64,000 bases of DNA from Thiothrix subterranea (GTDB lineage Bacteria; Pseudomonadota; Gammaproteobacteria; Thiotrichales; Thiotrichaceae). A program made the position numbers and the translations under genes. The DNA lies in contig NZ_CP133217.1 of NCBI RefSeq assembly GCF_030930995.1, forward strand, positions 1,178,001-1,242,000, read 5' to 3'. Position 1 is the stretch's first letter. Every line of letters begins with the position of its first letter. A model generated the notes under the pieces. That model was not told the origin of the DNA. It was given only the letters and a program-made list of their open reading frames with translations, and did no database searches. Below, one piece after another: positions 25,832 to 33,456 of this stretch.

Positions 25832-26944
25832 ATGCAACAACGATTACACTACGCTTATTTACTGCTGTTTGCGCTCCTTTGCTGGCTACCGTCTGCCAGT
25901 GCGGATGACACGCTAAAGGTAGGCGTTAAGCTGTCTGAGCCATGGGTTATGTATGATCCTGAGGTGGCGGCTGAGGAGCGCCAGCCGACTGGATTTAGCA
26001 TTGATTTGTGGAAAGCGTTAGCCGATAAACTCGGTGTGCAAACCGAGTGGGTGTATTTTGATACGACCAAAGATTTGGTCACGGCGGCGGCTGATAGCAA
26101 GGTGGATGCGGCAATTTCTGCCATTACGGTGACAGCACAGCGCGAAGCCTCGGTGGATTTTTCCAATTCCATGTATGAGTTGGGGCTGCAAATTATGGTC
26201 GCGCCCGAATTTCAGCAATCGAACCCGTTTGGCATTATGTTACGTGAATTGGGGCGCTTGTTTTCTTGGCAATCGGCGTTGTTTTTCCTGTTGATTTTGT
26301 TTATTACGGCGAACTTGCGCTTGTGGGCGGATCGTTCTAAAACGGCTGAGCTTGCTTTTCCGCGTGGTTATGTTCCCGGTATTCGTGAAGCATTGTGGTG
26401 GGGGATAACCATGTTGTTGACCTGGGAAACGCCGCATAGCCGTGGCTTGGCGCGGGTCATTGATTTGACTTGGCACTTGATGGGGTTGATTTTGTTGAGC
26501 ATTCTCACCGCTGTTGTTACCAGTGCATTAACGGCTCAAGCCGTGAGTGGCGCAATCCGTTCAGACAAAGATTTACCCGGCAAACGGGTAGTGGCGGTGG
26601 CAACGGATGCACCGCGCACTTGGTTGGAACAAAATGGCATCGCCGTTACGCCCGTGGATAGTATTGAGGCAGGCATTGAGCGGGTACGTAAGGGTGAGGC
26701 AGATGCGTTGGTACACGATGGGCCGCGTTTAAAATACCTTGCAAACCAACTGAATCAAGCGGAAGGCCGTAAAGTGTTGGCGGTTGTCCCCACGTTGTTT
26801 AACCCGCAAAACTATGGCATTGCGTTTGCGGATGGTAGCCCGTTACGTGAGCAAGTGAATCGTGCGTTATTGCAGTTGCGCGAATCCCAAGATGGCAAAG
26901 CCAGCATTCATAAGGATTTGCAGGATAAATGGATTAAGGACTAA
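25832..26944 (+). CDS. ionotropic glutamate receptor-like (GluR0-type) membrane protein
   Basis: 370 residues. A signal peptide (1-24) is followed by lobe 1 of a periplasmic solute-binding domain (TLKVGVKLSEPW, GFSIDLWKALADKLG, VDAAISAITVTAQREASVDFS). A membrane helix (about 145-165), a re-entrant-like segment (185-206, LWWGITMLLTWETPHSRG), a second helix (212-238, ending TAVVTSALTAQAVSG) and lobe 2 (250-370) follow. This insertion of a pore module into a binding protein is the GluR0 layout. The potassium filter TVGYG is absent, and the third helix of animal receptors is missing. A ligand-gated pore of changed selectivity, or a non-conducting sensor, are both possible. Confidence 0.8.
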   Translation: MQQRLHYAYLLLFALLCWLPSASADDTLKVGVKLSEPWVMYDPEVAAEERQPTGFSIDLWKALADKLGVQTEWVYFDTTKDLVTAAADSKVDAAISAITVTAQREASVDFSNSMYELGLQIMVAPEFQQSNPFGIMLRELGRLFSWQSALFFLLILFITANLRLWADRSKTAELAFPRGYVPGIREALWWGITMLLTWETPHSRGLARVIDLTWHLMGLILLSILTAVVTSALTAQAVSGAIRSDKDLPGKRVVAVATDAPRTWLEQNGIAVTPVDSIEAGIERVRKGEADALVHDGPRLKYLANQLNQAEGRKVLAVVPTLFNPQNYGIAFADGSPLREQVNRALLQLRESQDGKASIHKDLQDKWIKD

Positions 26945-27057
26945 CGGATGCTGATCCTCATGGCCTGAAAAATTGTTACAAATAGTGACAAAACTTTCCT
27001 TAAGACCATCAGTTTCCGTTATTATCCGCATTGAGACACATTGTAGTAACTCTTGTT

Positions 27058-27080
27058 GGGGCAGCTCTTGCCCCTTTTTT
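27058..27080 (+). terminator. Rho-independent terminator
   Basis: GGGGCA (27058-27063) and TGCCCC (27069-27074) form a 6-bp GC stem with a 5-base loop followed by six T. It lies 113 bases after the receptor-like gene. Confidence 0.75.
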
Positions 27081-27116
27081 AAACGTGGGCTAGTGGGCTA
27101 AGGAAATCGTTTATCA

Positions 27117-27263
27117 ATGGCAATCACAAATGTTTGTACGTGTTCGAAATGTTTGTCGGCGGCACGGCGTGTCCGTGTTGGTTGGTGGCGGCGCTTGTTT
27201 GCAGGGGGTAAAACGTATTACCGCTGCTACAATTGTGAAAATCGGTTTTGGACACGGGGTTAG
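27117..27263 (+). CDS. 48-residue zinc-ribbon protein
   Basis: A short frame of 48 codons: ATG at 27117, AAGGA 12 bases upstream, TAG at 27261-27263. Two cysteine pairs are spaced as in a zinc ribbon, VCTCSKC near the start and RCYNCENRFW near the end, separated by a basic stretch (ARRVRVGWWRRLF) and YY. Small gammaproteobacterial proteins with C-x2-C...YRCxxCxxRFW have this layout. Function is unknown; nucleic-acid binding is a guess from the basic residues. Confidence 0.6.
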   Translation: MAITNVCTCSKCLSAARRVRVGWWRRLFAGGKTYYRCYNCENRFWTRG

Positions 27264-27288
27264 CGAGACTCCCGTGTTGGTTCAGCCG

Positions 27289-27795
27289 CTACGCTGCTGC
27301 TGATCCCACGCCTTTCAAATACTCCGGGGGGCGTATCGCCACCACACACACCACTTTGGTACACAGCCGCCCTTGGCTGTCGTACAAACCGTACTCAAAA
27401 CTTGGCGTGCTGCGTCCGCGTCGCGCCAGTTCCTCACGAATTTCCACTTCTTTTTCCGGCGGAAAATCAAAGCGTAATTCCATGTCGCTAATACCGGGAC
27501 GTACAAAATCCATGCTCAAATGCCGTGTCCATACATGGAATTCGGGAAACACTTTCGAGCAAGCCAATGGCGCAATCGGGTCAGCCAGTGACGCTTGAAA
27601 CCCACCAAACATGCTGCCGCCCATATTGCGTGAAGCCCACGTCAACGGCAGGCGAATGCGAATATGCCGCCACTCATTTTCCAGTGCCAGCACTTTGATA
27701 CGCATCATCCACCAAGGTGGATAAAGTTCCAGCCGTCGTCCTTCCGGTAAGAATGCCAGCCAGCGCCGCGCAAATTTAACCGCGTTAAATGCCAT
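27289..27795 (-). CDS. DUF4442 hotdog-fold thioesterase-like protein
   Basis: 168 residues from the ATG at 27795, whose A is the last base of the gmk stop (TAATG). The sequence has the hotdog pattern of the DUF4442/PaaI group: a first helix (FARRWLAFLP), RIRLPLTWASRNMGGSMFGGFQASLADPIAPL as the central helix region, then strands (MELRFDFPPEKEVEI, FEYGLYDSQGRLCTKVVCVVAI). A role on acyl-CoA thioesters is inferred from the fold. Translational coupling with guanylate kinase is probably positional. Confidence 0.75.
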   Translation of the reverse strand: MAFNAVKFARRWLAFLPEGRRLELYPPWWMMRIKVLALENEWRHIRIRLPLTWASRNMGGSMFGGFQASLADPIAPLACSKVFPEFHVWTRHLSMDFVRPGISDMELRFDFPPEKEVEIREELARRGRSTPSFEYGLYDSQGRLCTKVVCVVAIRPPEYLKGVGSAAA

Positions 27796-28415
27796 TAGCC
27801 GACCAAGGCATTCAATAATGCCTGATGTTGTTGGCATTGCTGCGCTTGTTTGAGGCGTTCGCTGCGGAAAATGTAGGCTAGGTCATCCAATGCGGTCGCA
27901 AAATCGTCGTTAATAATCAGGTAATCGTATTCGGGGTAATGCGACATTTCGTTTTTGGCATCGCGCATCCGGCGTTGGATGGTTTCTGCGCTGTCTTGCC
28001 CACGTCCGTGCAAACGGGCGCTCAAGGCTTCAATGCTGGGCGGCAGTATGAAAATGCTGATCACGGATTCCGCTCGTTCGCGGACTTGCTGTGCGCCTTG
28101 CCAATCAATTTCGAGGATCACGTCTTTGCCAGTTTCGCGTAAGGCATCCACCGATAAGCGTGATGTGCCGTAGTAATTGTCGAAGACTTGCGCGTATTCC
28201 AGAAAATTACCGTCGGCCACTTGCTGGCGAAATACCTCAACCGGCGTGAAGTGGTAATGCACGCCGTCTTGTTCGCCGGGGCGGGGTGGGCGCGTGGTGT
28301 GCGAAACCGAAATCACCAGCTTATCCACGCGCTCGCGCAAGGCATTCAATAAACTGGATTTGCCCGCGCCAGACGGGGCTGACACGATGTAAAGCTGACC
28401 TGTGCGTGTATTCAT
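27795..28415 (-). CDS. gmk: guanylate kinase
   Basis: 206 residues, the usual length. P-loop SAPSGAGKSSLL near residues 12-23, GMP-binding SHTTRPPRPGEQDGVHYHF, LEYAQVFDNYYGTS, and VILEIDWQGAQQVR. It phosphorylates GMP to GDP. The usual neighbour rpoZ is not downstream; the next gene is a hotdog protein. Confidence 0.97.
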   Translation of the reverse strand: MNTRTGQLYIVSAPSGAGKSSLLNALRERVDKLVISVSHTTRPPRPGEQDGVHYHFTPVEVFRQQVADGNFLEYAQVFDNYYGTSRLSVDALRETGKDVILEIDWQGAQQVRERAESVISIFILPPSIEALSARLHGRGQDSAETIQRRMRDAKNEMSHYPEYDYLIINDDFATALDDLAYIFRSERLKQAQQCQQHQALLNALVG

Positions 28416-28508
28416 CTGAAAATTCGCCCCACTTGCTGATAAAAATACGATTATAGGGCAGTATGCACTATAGTCGAATAGCAGGAATCACGAGTAAGGT
28501 GTCGCATC

Positions 28509-29288
28509 ATGATCCAAGTAACCCCAGTACCCGCTTTTACTGACAATTATATCTGGTTGATCGGTAACACAGACAATCCATGTGTCGCGATTGTTGATCC
28601 CGGTGATGCCACGCCGGTGTTGGATGCATTAACGCGGCTGGCAAAGCAACCGGTGGCTATTTTGATTACGCACCACCACCGTGATCACGTGGGGGGCATT
28701 GATCAGTTGTTGCAAGCCTATCCCGATTTGCCGGTGTACGGGCCTGCCAATGAAAAGATTCCGCACCTCAATCATCCGCTGACGGAAGGCGCAGACGTTC
28801 ATTTGGAAGCTCTCGGCTTGAATTTCCACGTGATGGAATTGCCGGGGTATACGGCTGGGCATATTGTGTATTACGGTGAAGGCAGTTTGTTCTGTGGTGA
28901 TACCCTATTCGCTAACGGCTGCGGGCGGGTATTCGATGGCACTTTGCATGACTTGTATGCTTCACTGCAACGCATTGCGCAATTACCTGCCGATACGCAA
29001 GTGTATTGCACCCACGAATACACCGTGGATAACATCGGTTTCGCCAAATGGGTCGAGCCGGATAATCCCGCGCTGGATGCGCGTTTGGAAGAATCCTGGG
29101 CGCTACTCGATGCAGGCCATCCCACCGTGCCGTTTGAATTGGGGCGCGAGTTTGACACCAACCCGTTTTTACGCACTCACATCCCCGAAGTGATTGCCAA
29201 AGCCGAAGAAATCGCCGGGCGCGAAACCCACACCCCCGCTGACGTATTCGCGGTGCTGCGCATCTGGAAAGACACCGAATACGATTAG
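28509..29288 (+). CDS. gloB: hydroxyacylglutathione hydrolase (glyoxalase II)
   Basis: 259 residues. The metallo-beta-lactamase motif T54-H-H-H-R-D-H60 binds two metals; further ligands sit in PGYTAGHIVYY, LFCGDTLFANGCGRVFDGT and YCTHEYTVDN. The C-terminal HAGH domain ends with NPFLRTHIPEV and a typical FAVLRIWKD. It releases lactate and glutathione from S-lactoylglutathione. Confidence 0.96.
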   Translation: MIQVTPVPAFTDNYIWLIGNTDNPCVAIVDPGDATPVLDALTRLAKQPVAILITHHHRDHVGGIDQLLQAYPDLPVYGPANEKIPHLNHPLTEGADVHLEALGLNFHVMELPGYTAGHIVYYGEGSLFCGDTLFANGCGRVFDGTLHDLYASLQRIAQLPADTQVYCTHEYTVDNIGFAKWVEPDNPALDARLEESWALLDAGHPTVPFELGREFDTNPFLRTHIPEVIAKAEEIAGRETHTPADVFAVLRIWKDTEYD

Positions 29289-29295
29289 TGTGTGC

Positions 29296-29814
29296 TTAGC
29301 GCAGTGATTCGTGCGCGGTAATTTCCCGCAATAGCTTGAACAATTCACGGCTGCTTTTCGGCGGTTTATTGGTTTCGGCTTCTTTTTGCGCGTTGCGAAT
29401 CAGGCTACGCATCCGCTGCACGTCGGTGTCGGGGTATTCTTTCAGCCACTCACCCAGCATCGTTTCGCTGCTAATCAGGCGGTCACGCCAGCGTTCCAAA
29501 CGGTGTAAACGTGCGGTTTCGGCTTTGCCACCGCGATCCCATTCCGCGAGTTTTGCTTCAATCGGTTCGAGAATTTCGGTGCGCATCAGCTTGCCGATGA
29601 ATTGGCGTTGGCGGCGAATTGCGCCGTTCGCGGTCAAGCGTTGTGCCAGCAAAATCGAGTCGTAAAGCTTTTCGGATAAATCCAACTGGTCGAGTTGCTC
29701 TTTGCGCAGGGTAATCAGGCGTTCGCCCAAGGCTTGCATCGCTTCGGCTTCGCGCTTGAAGTGGCTGCGGCTGATGTAATCGTCTTCTTCATCGTCATTG
29801 GCGTAATCAATCAT
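29296..29814 (-). CDS. darP: ribosome biogenesis factor DarP (YjgA, DUF615)
   Basis: 172 residues, highly charged and helical. Family features: SRSHFKREAEAMQALGERL, LDLSEKLYDSILLAQRLTANGAIRRQRQFIGKLMR, and LHRLERWRDRLI. DarP acts on late 50S subunit assembly. It follows the SDR gene on the minus strand by 4 bp. Confidence 0.93.
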   Translation of the reverse strand: MIDYANDDEEDDYISRSHFKREAEAMQALGERLITLRKEQLDQLDLSEKLYDSILLAQRLTANGAIRRQRQFIGKLMRTEILEPIEAKLAEWDRGGKAETARLHRLERWRDRLISSETMLGEWLKEYPDTDVQRMRSLIRNAQKEAETNKPPKSSRELFKLLREITAHESLR

Positions 29815-29818
29815 AGGG

Positions 29819-30694
29819 CTATCCTTTCAACATGCCTAGACCAGCGGTCAGGGACGGGTACTGTAACCGGATGTTTAATTCAGTCAATAGTTTATCGTTA
29901 CGAATCCGCCGTGATTCTTGCAAATACGACAACATGCCTGCGCTCATCGCGGCTTGGGCCTCGCTCATGCTGATTTGCGGCGGACGCGGCAATCCGGCGT
30001 AATCCGCGACTTGATTGAAATAATCGGTCATGCTGGAGGGGTGTCCGTCGGTGGCGTTGTAAATCGCGCCAGCGGGGGCGGCTTCCATGGCGCGTTTGCA
30101 GACCATCGCTAAATCGTCGGCGTGAATGCGGTTTGTCCAGGGCGCTTCGGCTTCGGTCAGCACGGGTTCGCCGCGTTTTAGGCGTTCCAATGGCAAGCGG
30201 TCGGGGGCGTAAATGCCGGGGACGCGCAAAATCACAATCTCTCCACCAAAACGCGCCGCCCATTCTTGCACCGTATTTTCGGCATCGGTACGGCGTTTGG
30301 CGCGGGCGGCAACGGGTTTGAGTGGCTCGGTTTCGTCAATCCAACGCCCGTCGCAATCGCCGTAAACGCCGGTGGTGCTGATTAACACCACCCGTTGTGG
30401 TGCAGCATCGACCCCTTTGAGGAAGCGGCGTATCCGGTCATCGGTGTCGCCCGTCGGTTGCGGGGGCATAAACCAATACACCAGTGCTTCATCCAACGCG
30501 AAAATCGAGAAATAACTGCCGCGATCCACGTCGCCCTTGCGCATGGCAATGCCTTGTTCTAAACCTTTGTGCAAGGATTCCTCGCTGCGTACCCAGCCTA
30601 TAGCCTTCGTACCCTCGTTTTGGTATAACCGTGCGACGCGGCGACCAATGTCGCCACAGCCCATAATCCACACTTTTTGGTTAACTATACTCAT
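29819..30694 (-). CDS. SDR-family NAD(P)-dependent epimerase/reductase, YeeZ-like
   Basis: 291 residues from the ATG at 30694. A Rossmann start (KVWIMGCGDIGRRVARLY, GxGxxG form), LISTTGVYGDCDGRWIDETEPLKP, ILRVPGIYAPDRLPL, NRIHADDLAMVC and IYNATDGHPSSMTDYF match the atypical extended SDR group containing YeeZ. The usual YxxxK tyrosine is not evident. Substrate unknown. The start codon overlaps that of the divergent Rieske gene in a CATG. Confidence 0.8.
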   Translation of the reverse strand: MSIVNQKVWIMGCGDIGRRVARLYQNEGTKAIGWVRSEESLHKGLEQGIAMRKGDVDRGSYFSIFALDEALVYWFMPPQPTGDTDDRIRRFLKGVDAAPQRVVLISTTGVYGDCDGRWIDETEPLKPVAARAKRRTDAENTVQEWAARFGGEIVILRVPGIYAPDRLPLERLKRGEPVLTEAEAPWTNRIHADDLAMVCKRAMEAAPAGAIYNATDGHPSSMTDYFNQVADYAGLPRPPQISMSEAQAAMSAGMLSYLQESRRIRNDKLLTELNIRLQYPSLTAGLGMLKG

Positions 30695-31007
30695 GAATAA
30701 TTCCCGACTCGATGCTGGCAGTATAAACGAAATCAAGCCCGGAAAGATGAAGCGTGTTGACGCAGGCAATGGCAAACGCATTCTCGTGTGTCACGTCGAC
30801 GGCGAATTTTACGCGGTGGATGATATGTGTACGCACGAAGATGCGTCGCTCTACCTCGGCTGTTTGCACGGGGAGCGGGTGCAATGTTCCTTGCATGGTG
30901 CAGAATTCAGCGTCAAAACGGGTGCGCCGATGGCAGAACCTGCCGAAATTCCACTGAAAACCTATGCGGTCAGCGTCGAAGACGGGCGCATTTTTGTGAC
31001 GGTATAA
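30693..31007 (+). CDS. Rieske [2Fe-2S] ferredoxin, non-haem dioxygenase type
   Basis: 104 residues. Cluster ligands C46-T-H48 and C65-S-L-H68 in the motifs CTHEDA and CSLHGAEF. The start at 30693 keeps the usual N-terminal strands (INEIKPGKMKRVDA, KRILVCHVDGEFYAVDD). It is a soluble electron carrier; no oxygenase gene is adjacent. The DUF1287 gene begins 4 bp downstream. The ATG overlaps the divergent SDR start. Confidence 0.92.
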   Translation: MNNSRLDAGSINEIKPGKMKRVDAGNGKRILVCHVDGEFYAVDDMCTHEDASLYLGCLHGERVQCSLHGAEFSVKTGAPMAEPAEIPLKTYAVSVEDGRIFVTV

Positions 31008-31011
31008 CCCC

Positions 31012-31716
31012 ATGCGGCGTTTTATGCGGTATTTCGTGTGGCTGTTTTTGCTACTGCTGATTTTGTACATGGGGTGGGAGGCTTATCAGCGTTTTATTAA
31101 GCCACCTGTGCCGGTGATACCGCCGCCCGTTACGATTATTCCACCGCCGGTGATTAAGCCGCCACCGCTGTTAGAACCAAAACCGCCCACTCATGTGCGT
31201 TCTTTACTGGATTCGGTTTATAAACAGGTGGAAGTGACCCGTGCCTATGACCCCGCCTATGTGAATCTGAAATACCCCGGCGGTGATGTGCCAGAATCCA
31301 CCGGCGTTTGCGCGGATGTAGTGGTGCGGGCATTCCGTGCGCAAGGCGTTGATTTACAACGTGAGTTACACGAAGATATGCGTAAGGCATTCCATGAATA
31401 CCCACGCAAATGGGGCATGAAGCGCCCCGACACCAACATTGACCACCGCCGCGTTTACAACCTCATGCGTTTTTTCGAGCGCAAGGGTGCATCGCTGCCC
31501 ATTACCCAAAACCCCGCCGATTACCAACCGGGTGATGTGGTAGCGTGGGATTTGGGTAAAGGGCAAGCGCACATTGGCATTGTGAGCCATTACGTCACCG
31601 AGGATGGGCGGCCGTTAATGGGGCATAATGTGGCGTATGGCACGAATATCGAAGATGCCCTGTTTTTTTGGCCGATCATCGGGCATTACCGCTATTTCAA
31701 CCAATCCAAGCCTTAA
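31012..31716 (+). CDS. DUF1287 membrane-anchored protein
   Basis: 234 residues. An N-terminal anchor (YFVWLFLLLLILYMGWEAY) is followed by a Pro-rich stalk (VPVIPPPVTIIPPPVIKPPP) that should span the periplasmic space near the membrane. The DUF1287 domain holds GVCADVVVRAFRAQGVDLQ, TNIDHRRVYNLMRFFERKG, YQPGDVVAWDLGKGQAHIGIVS and a final HNVAYG. The Cys, His and second His suggest an NlpC/P60-like amidase fold, with C in GVCADVV as nucleophile. Substrate unknown; peptidoglycan is plausible. Confidence 0.8.
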   Translation: MRRFMRYFVWLFLLLLILYMGWEAYQRFIKPPVPVIPPPVTIIPPPVIKPPPLLEPKPPTHVRSLLDSVYKQVEVTRAYDPAYVNLKYPGGDVPESTGVCADVVVRAFRAQGVDLQRELHEDMRKAFHEYPRKWGMKRPDTNIDHRRVYNLMRFFERKGASLPITQNPADYQPGDVVAWDLGKGQAHIGIVSHYVTEDGRPLMGHNVAYGTNIEDALFFWPIIGHYRYFNQSKP

Positions 31717-32408
31717 TGCACTGGCAAGCGTGCCCGCAATTCGTCACGGTCATACCACCATTGGTTTTCCACAATCGCATCAATGACTTGTCCCAAACGT
31801 GGTAGAAACACTTTGGGGTCGAGCAAATCTAAGCGATTGAGCCACAGATTCATGGCTTCCTGAGAATTGACGTTGCTGTGGCGTTCAGCAACCTTGCCGA
31901 GCATGGCGCTGGTTAGGAACATCATGCTGTCGCGTTTTTCACCTTCTAGGCGTAAATCGGCAATGTAGTGCGCCACGGTCGCGGCGACGGCTGCGCCATC
32001 CGCTTTGGGTGGGGTGGCATCAATCAAGTGATTGAGCATAATAATCGTGACTTCCGGGCTGATCGGGTAAGTGACCGCCAGCCACAAACCGTTACCCAAC
32101 GCGGGGACAGACGCGGGTAAATCACAGCGGAATAACACATCGCAACATCGCACCGCATCTTCCCAGTATTCGCGGTCACGGTAAATCTCGAAGGACTCGC
32201 GAGTCATGCCCCATGCGGCTTCGCGCATTCCCGGCTCTTCCAGTTCCAGCATGATTTCCGCGATTTCGTATTGCACATTGGCGCGTTCCAGCGGGTCATT
32301 GGCGGGGGTCAGTTGCATCAATTGTGCCTGACGTTGCGCGAGTTCTTGTTTCAGCAATTGGCGGGAATCATCGCTGGCGGTGAATTCAACTGGGGTACTA
32401 TCGCTCAT
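31713..32408 (-). CDS. conserved helical protein of unknown function
   Basis: 231 residues, predicted mostly helical (ERANVQYEIAEIMLELEEPGMREAAWG, YWEDAVRCCDVLFRCD), without signal peptide or membrane segment. No family was recognised. Conserved-looking Trp and Tyr residues (WGMTRESFEIYRDREYWED, NQWWYDRDELR) hint at a TPR-like or scaffold protein. The 3' end overlaps the DUF1287 gene by 4 bp. Confidence 0.7.
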   Translation of the reverse strand: MSDSTPVEFTASDDSRQLLKQELAQRQAQLMQLTPANDPLERANVQYEIAEIMLELEEPGMREAAWGMTRESFEIYRDREYWEDAVRCCDVLFRCDLPASVPALGNGLWLAVTYPISPEVTIIMLNHLIDATPPKADGAAVAATVAHYIADLRLEGEKRDSMMFLTSAMLGKVAERHSNVNSQEAMNLWLNRLDLLDPKVFLPRLGQVIDAIVENQWWYDRDELRARLPVH

Positions 32409-32577
32409 GGGGAATGCCTATTTATTCAAAATGGTGCAAGCATAATAGCCTAATGGCAGTCATACAATAATTCATTGAAACATTAAGGTAAGGTTAAACG
32501 ACACTTGGTTAGGCTATTAATTATCCAATAATTGATGAGCATTTACTTGGCAGGGATCAGCTAAAGGTATTAATACA

Positions 32578-32787
32578 ATGATTTACGAATTCAACAAAAT
32601 AATGCGAGCAGTGGTCGCTAATTTAATTAATGCATCAGCCGTTATATTGCTGGTTTTATTTTATGCGCTAAGCGTATTGCAGTTGCCTGTGCCGGAAGTG
32701 GCTAATATACTGGGTGTATTAATTGTGTTTGCCTTTGGTATTAATATCATTTTATCGTTTGATAAAACCACGGCTTTGCCGCATTAA
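32578..32787 (+). CDS. small membrane protein, two helices
   Basis: 69 residues; AAAGG lies 10 bases before the ATG. Two hydrophobic segments (VANLINASAVILLVLFYALSVL and VANILGVLIVFAFGINIILSF) are separated by a short loop with two Pro. No motif recognised. It is flanked by minus-strand genes and by a 169-bp spacer upstream, so it probably has its own promoter. Confidence 0.55.
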   Translation: MIYEFNKIMRAVVANLINASAVILLVLFYALSVLQLPVPEVANILGVLIVFAFGINIILSFDKTTALPH

Positions 32788-32798
32788 TGGTTTCAATT

Positions 32799-33302
32799 TT
32801 AAGGTTGAACCATTAATAATATTTGCCCCGTCTCCTGTTGATTGCTTTGTAAGGTAAACTCGAACTTGTACGGTTCCTGAACCGGTGTAGCGGTGTTTAT
32901 TTCCATAAACAATTCTTCGCTGCCAACGCCTTGGGTTAATAGCCCGCCTGAAATTCCATCCGCTGAATTGCCCTGCGCATCGTATAACCACAATTGGTAA
33001 AACTGACCCGCTTTGGGTTTGGGTAAATCCCGAATGCGTAATACCCCTTGTTGTTGTGTGCTATTCCAAACCAAATCCCCTTGAACATCTTTGACAATCG
33101 GGTTCAGCGTGCGCAGCCAGTTACCGCTAATACTGGTGGGGTTTGCTAATAATTCTTCACGTAATGTTGCTAAACCATCGGTGGCAGTATCCGCGTGTAC
33201 ATCCCGAAAATGGGGCAGCGCTAATAGTATCCCTGCCAATAATACCGTGAGTAGCAGGGACACTATGAGCCAATTTTTACGAGCAGTGCCACTCCGTGAC
33301 AT
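32799..33302 (-). CDS. RskA-like anti-sigma-K domain protein
   Basis: The ATG at 33302 is preferred since AAGGAAG lies 6 bases upstream; another ATG at 33353 (GGGGA upstream) would add 17 residues. The 167-residue form has one membrane segment (WLIVSLLLTVLLAGILLAL) and a periplasmic domain with the RskA C-terminal pattern: VKDVQGDLVWNSTQQQGVLRIRDLPK, AGQFYQLWLYDAQGN, EPYKFEFTLQ. The N-terminal zinc-finger that grips sigma factors is missing, and no sigma factor gene is nearby, so anti-sigma activity is doubtful. Confidence 0.7.
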   Translation of the reverse strand: MSRSGTARKNWLIVSLLLTVLLAGILLALPHFRDVHADTATDGLATLREELLANPTSISGNWLRTLNPIVKDVQGDLVWNSTQQQGVLRIRDLPKPKAGQFYQLWLYDAQGNSADGISGGLLTQGVGSEELFMEINTATPVQEPYKFEFTLQSNQQETGQILLMVQP

Positions 33303-33456
33303 ATCCACTTCCTTTGCGTCTATTTTTATATCGGGACTACAACACATAGCCATAACAATATCCCCTGATTATAACGAATAAAAAGACGCCTGTTGGTGCA
33401 GTGCGCTAAAATGGTTCATCTATGATTTGACGCCTGACCACCAACTGAGTTCCACC

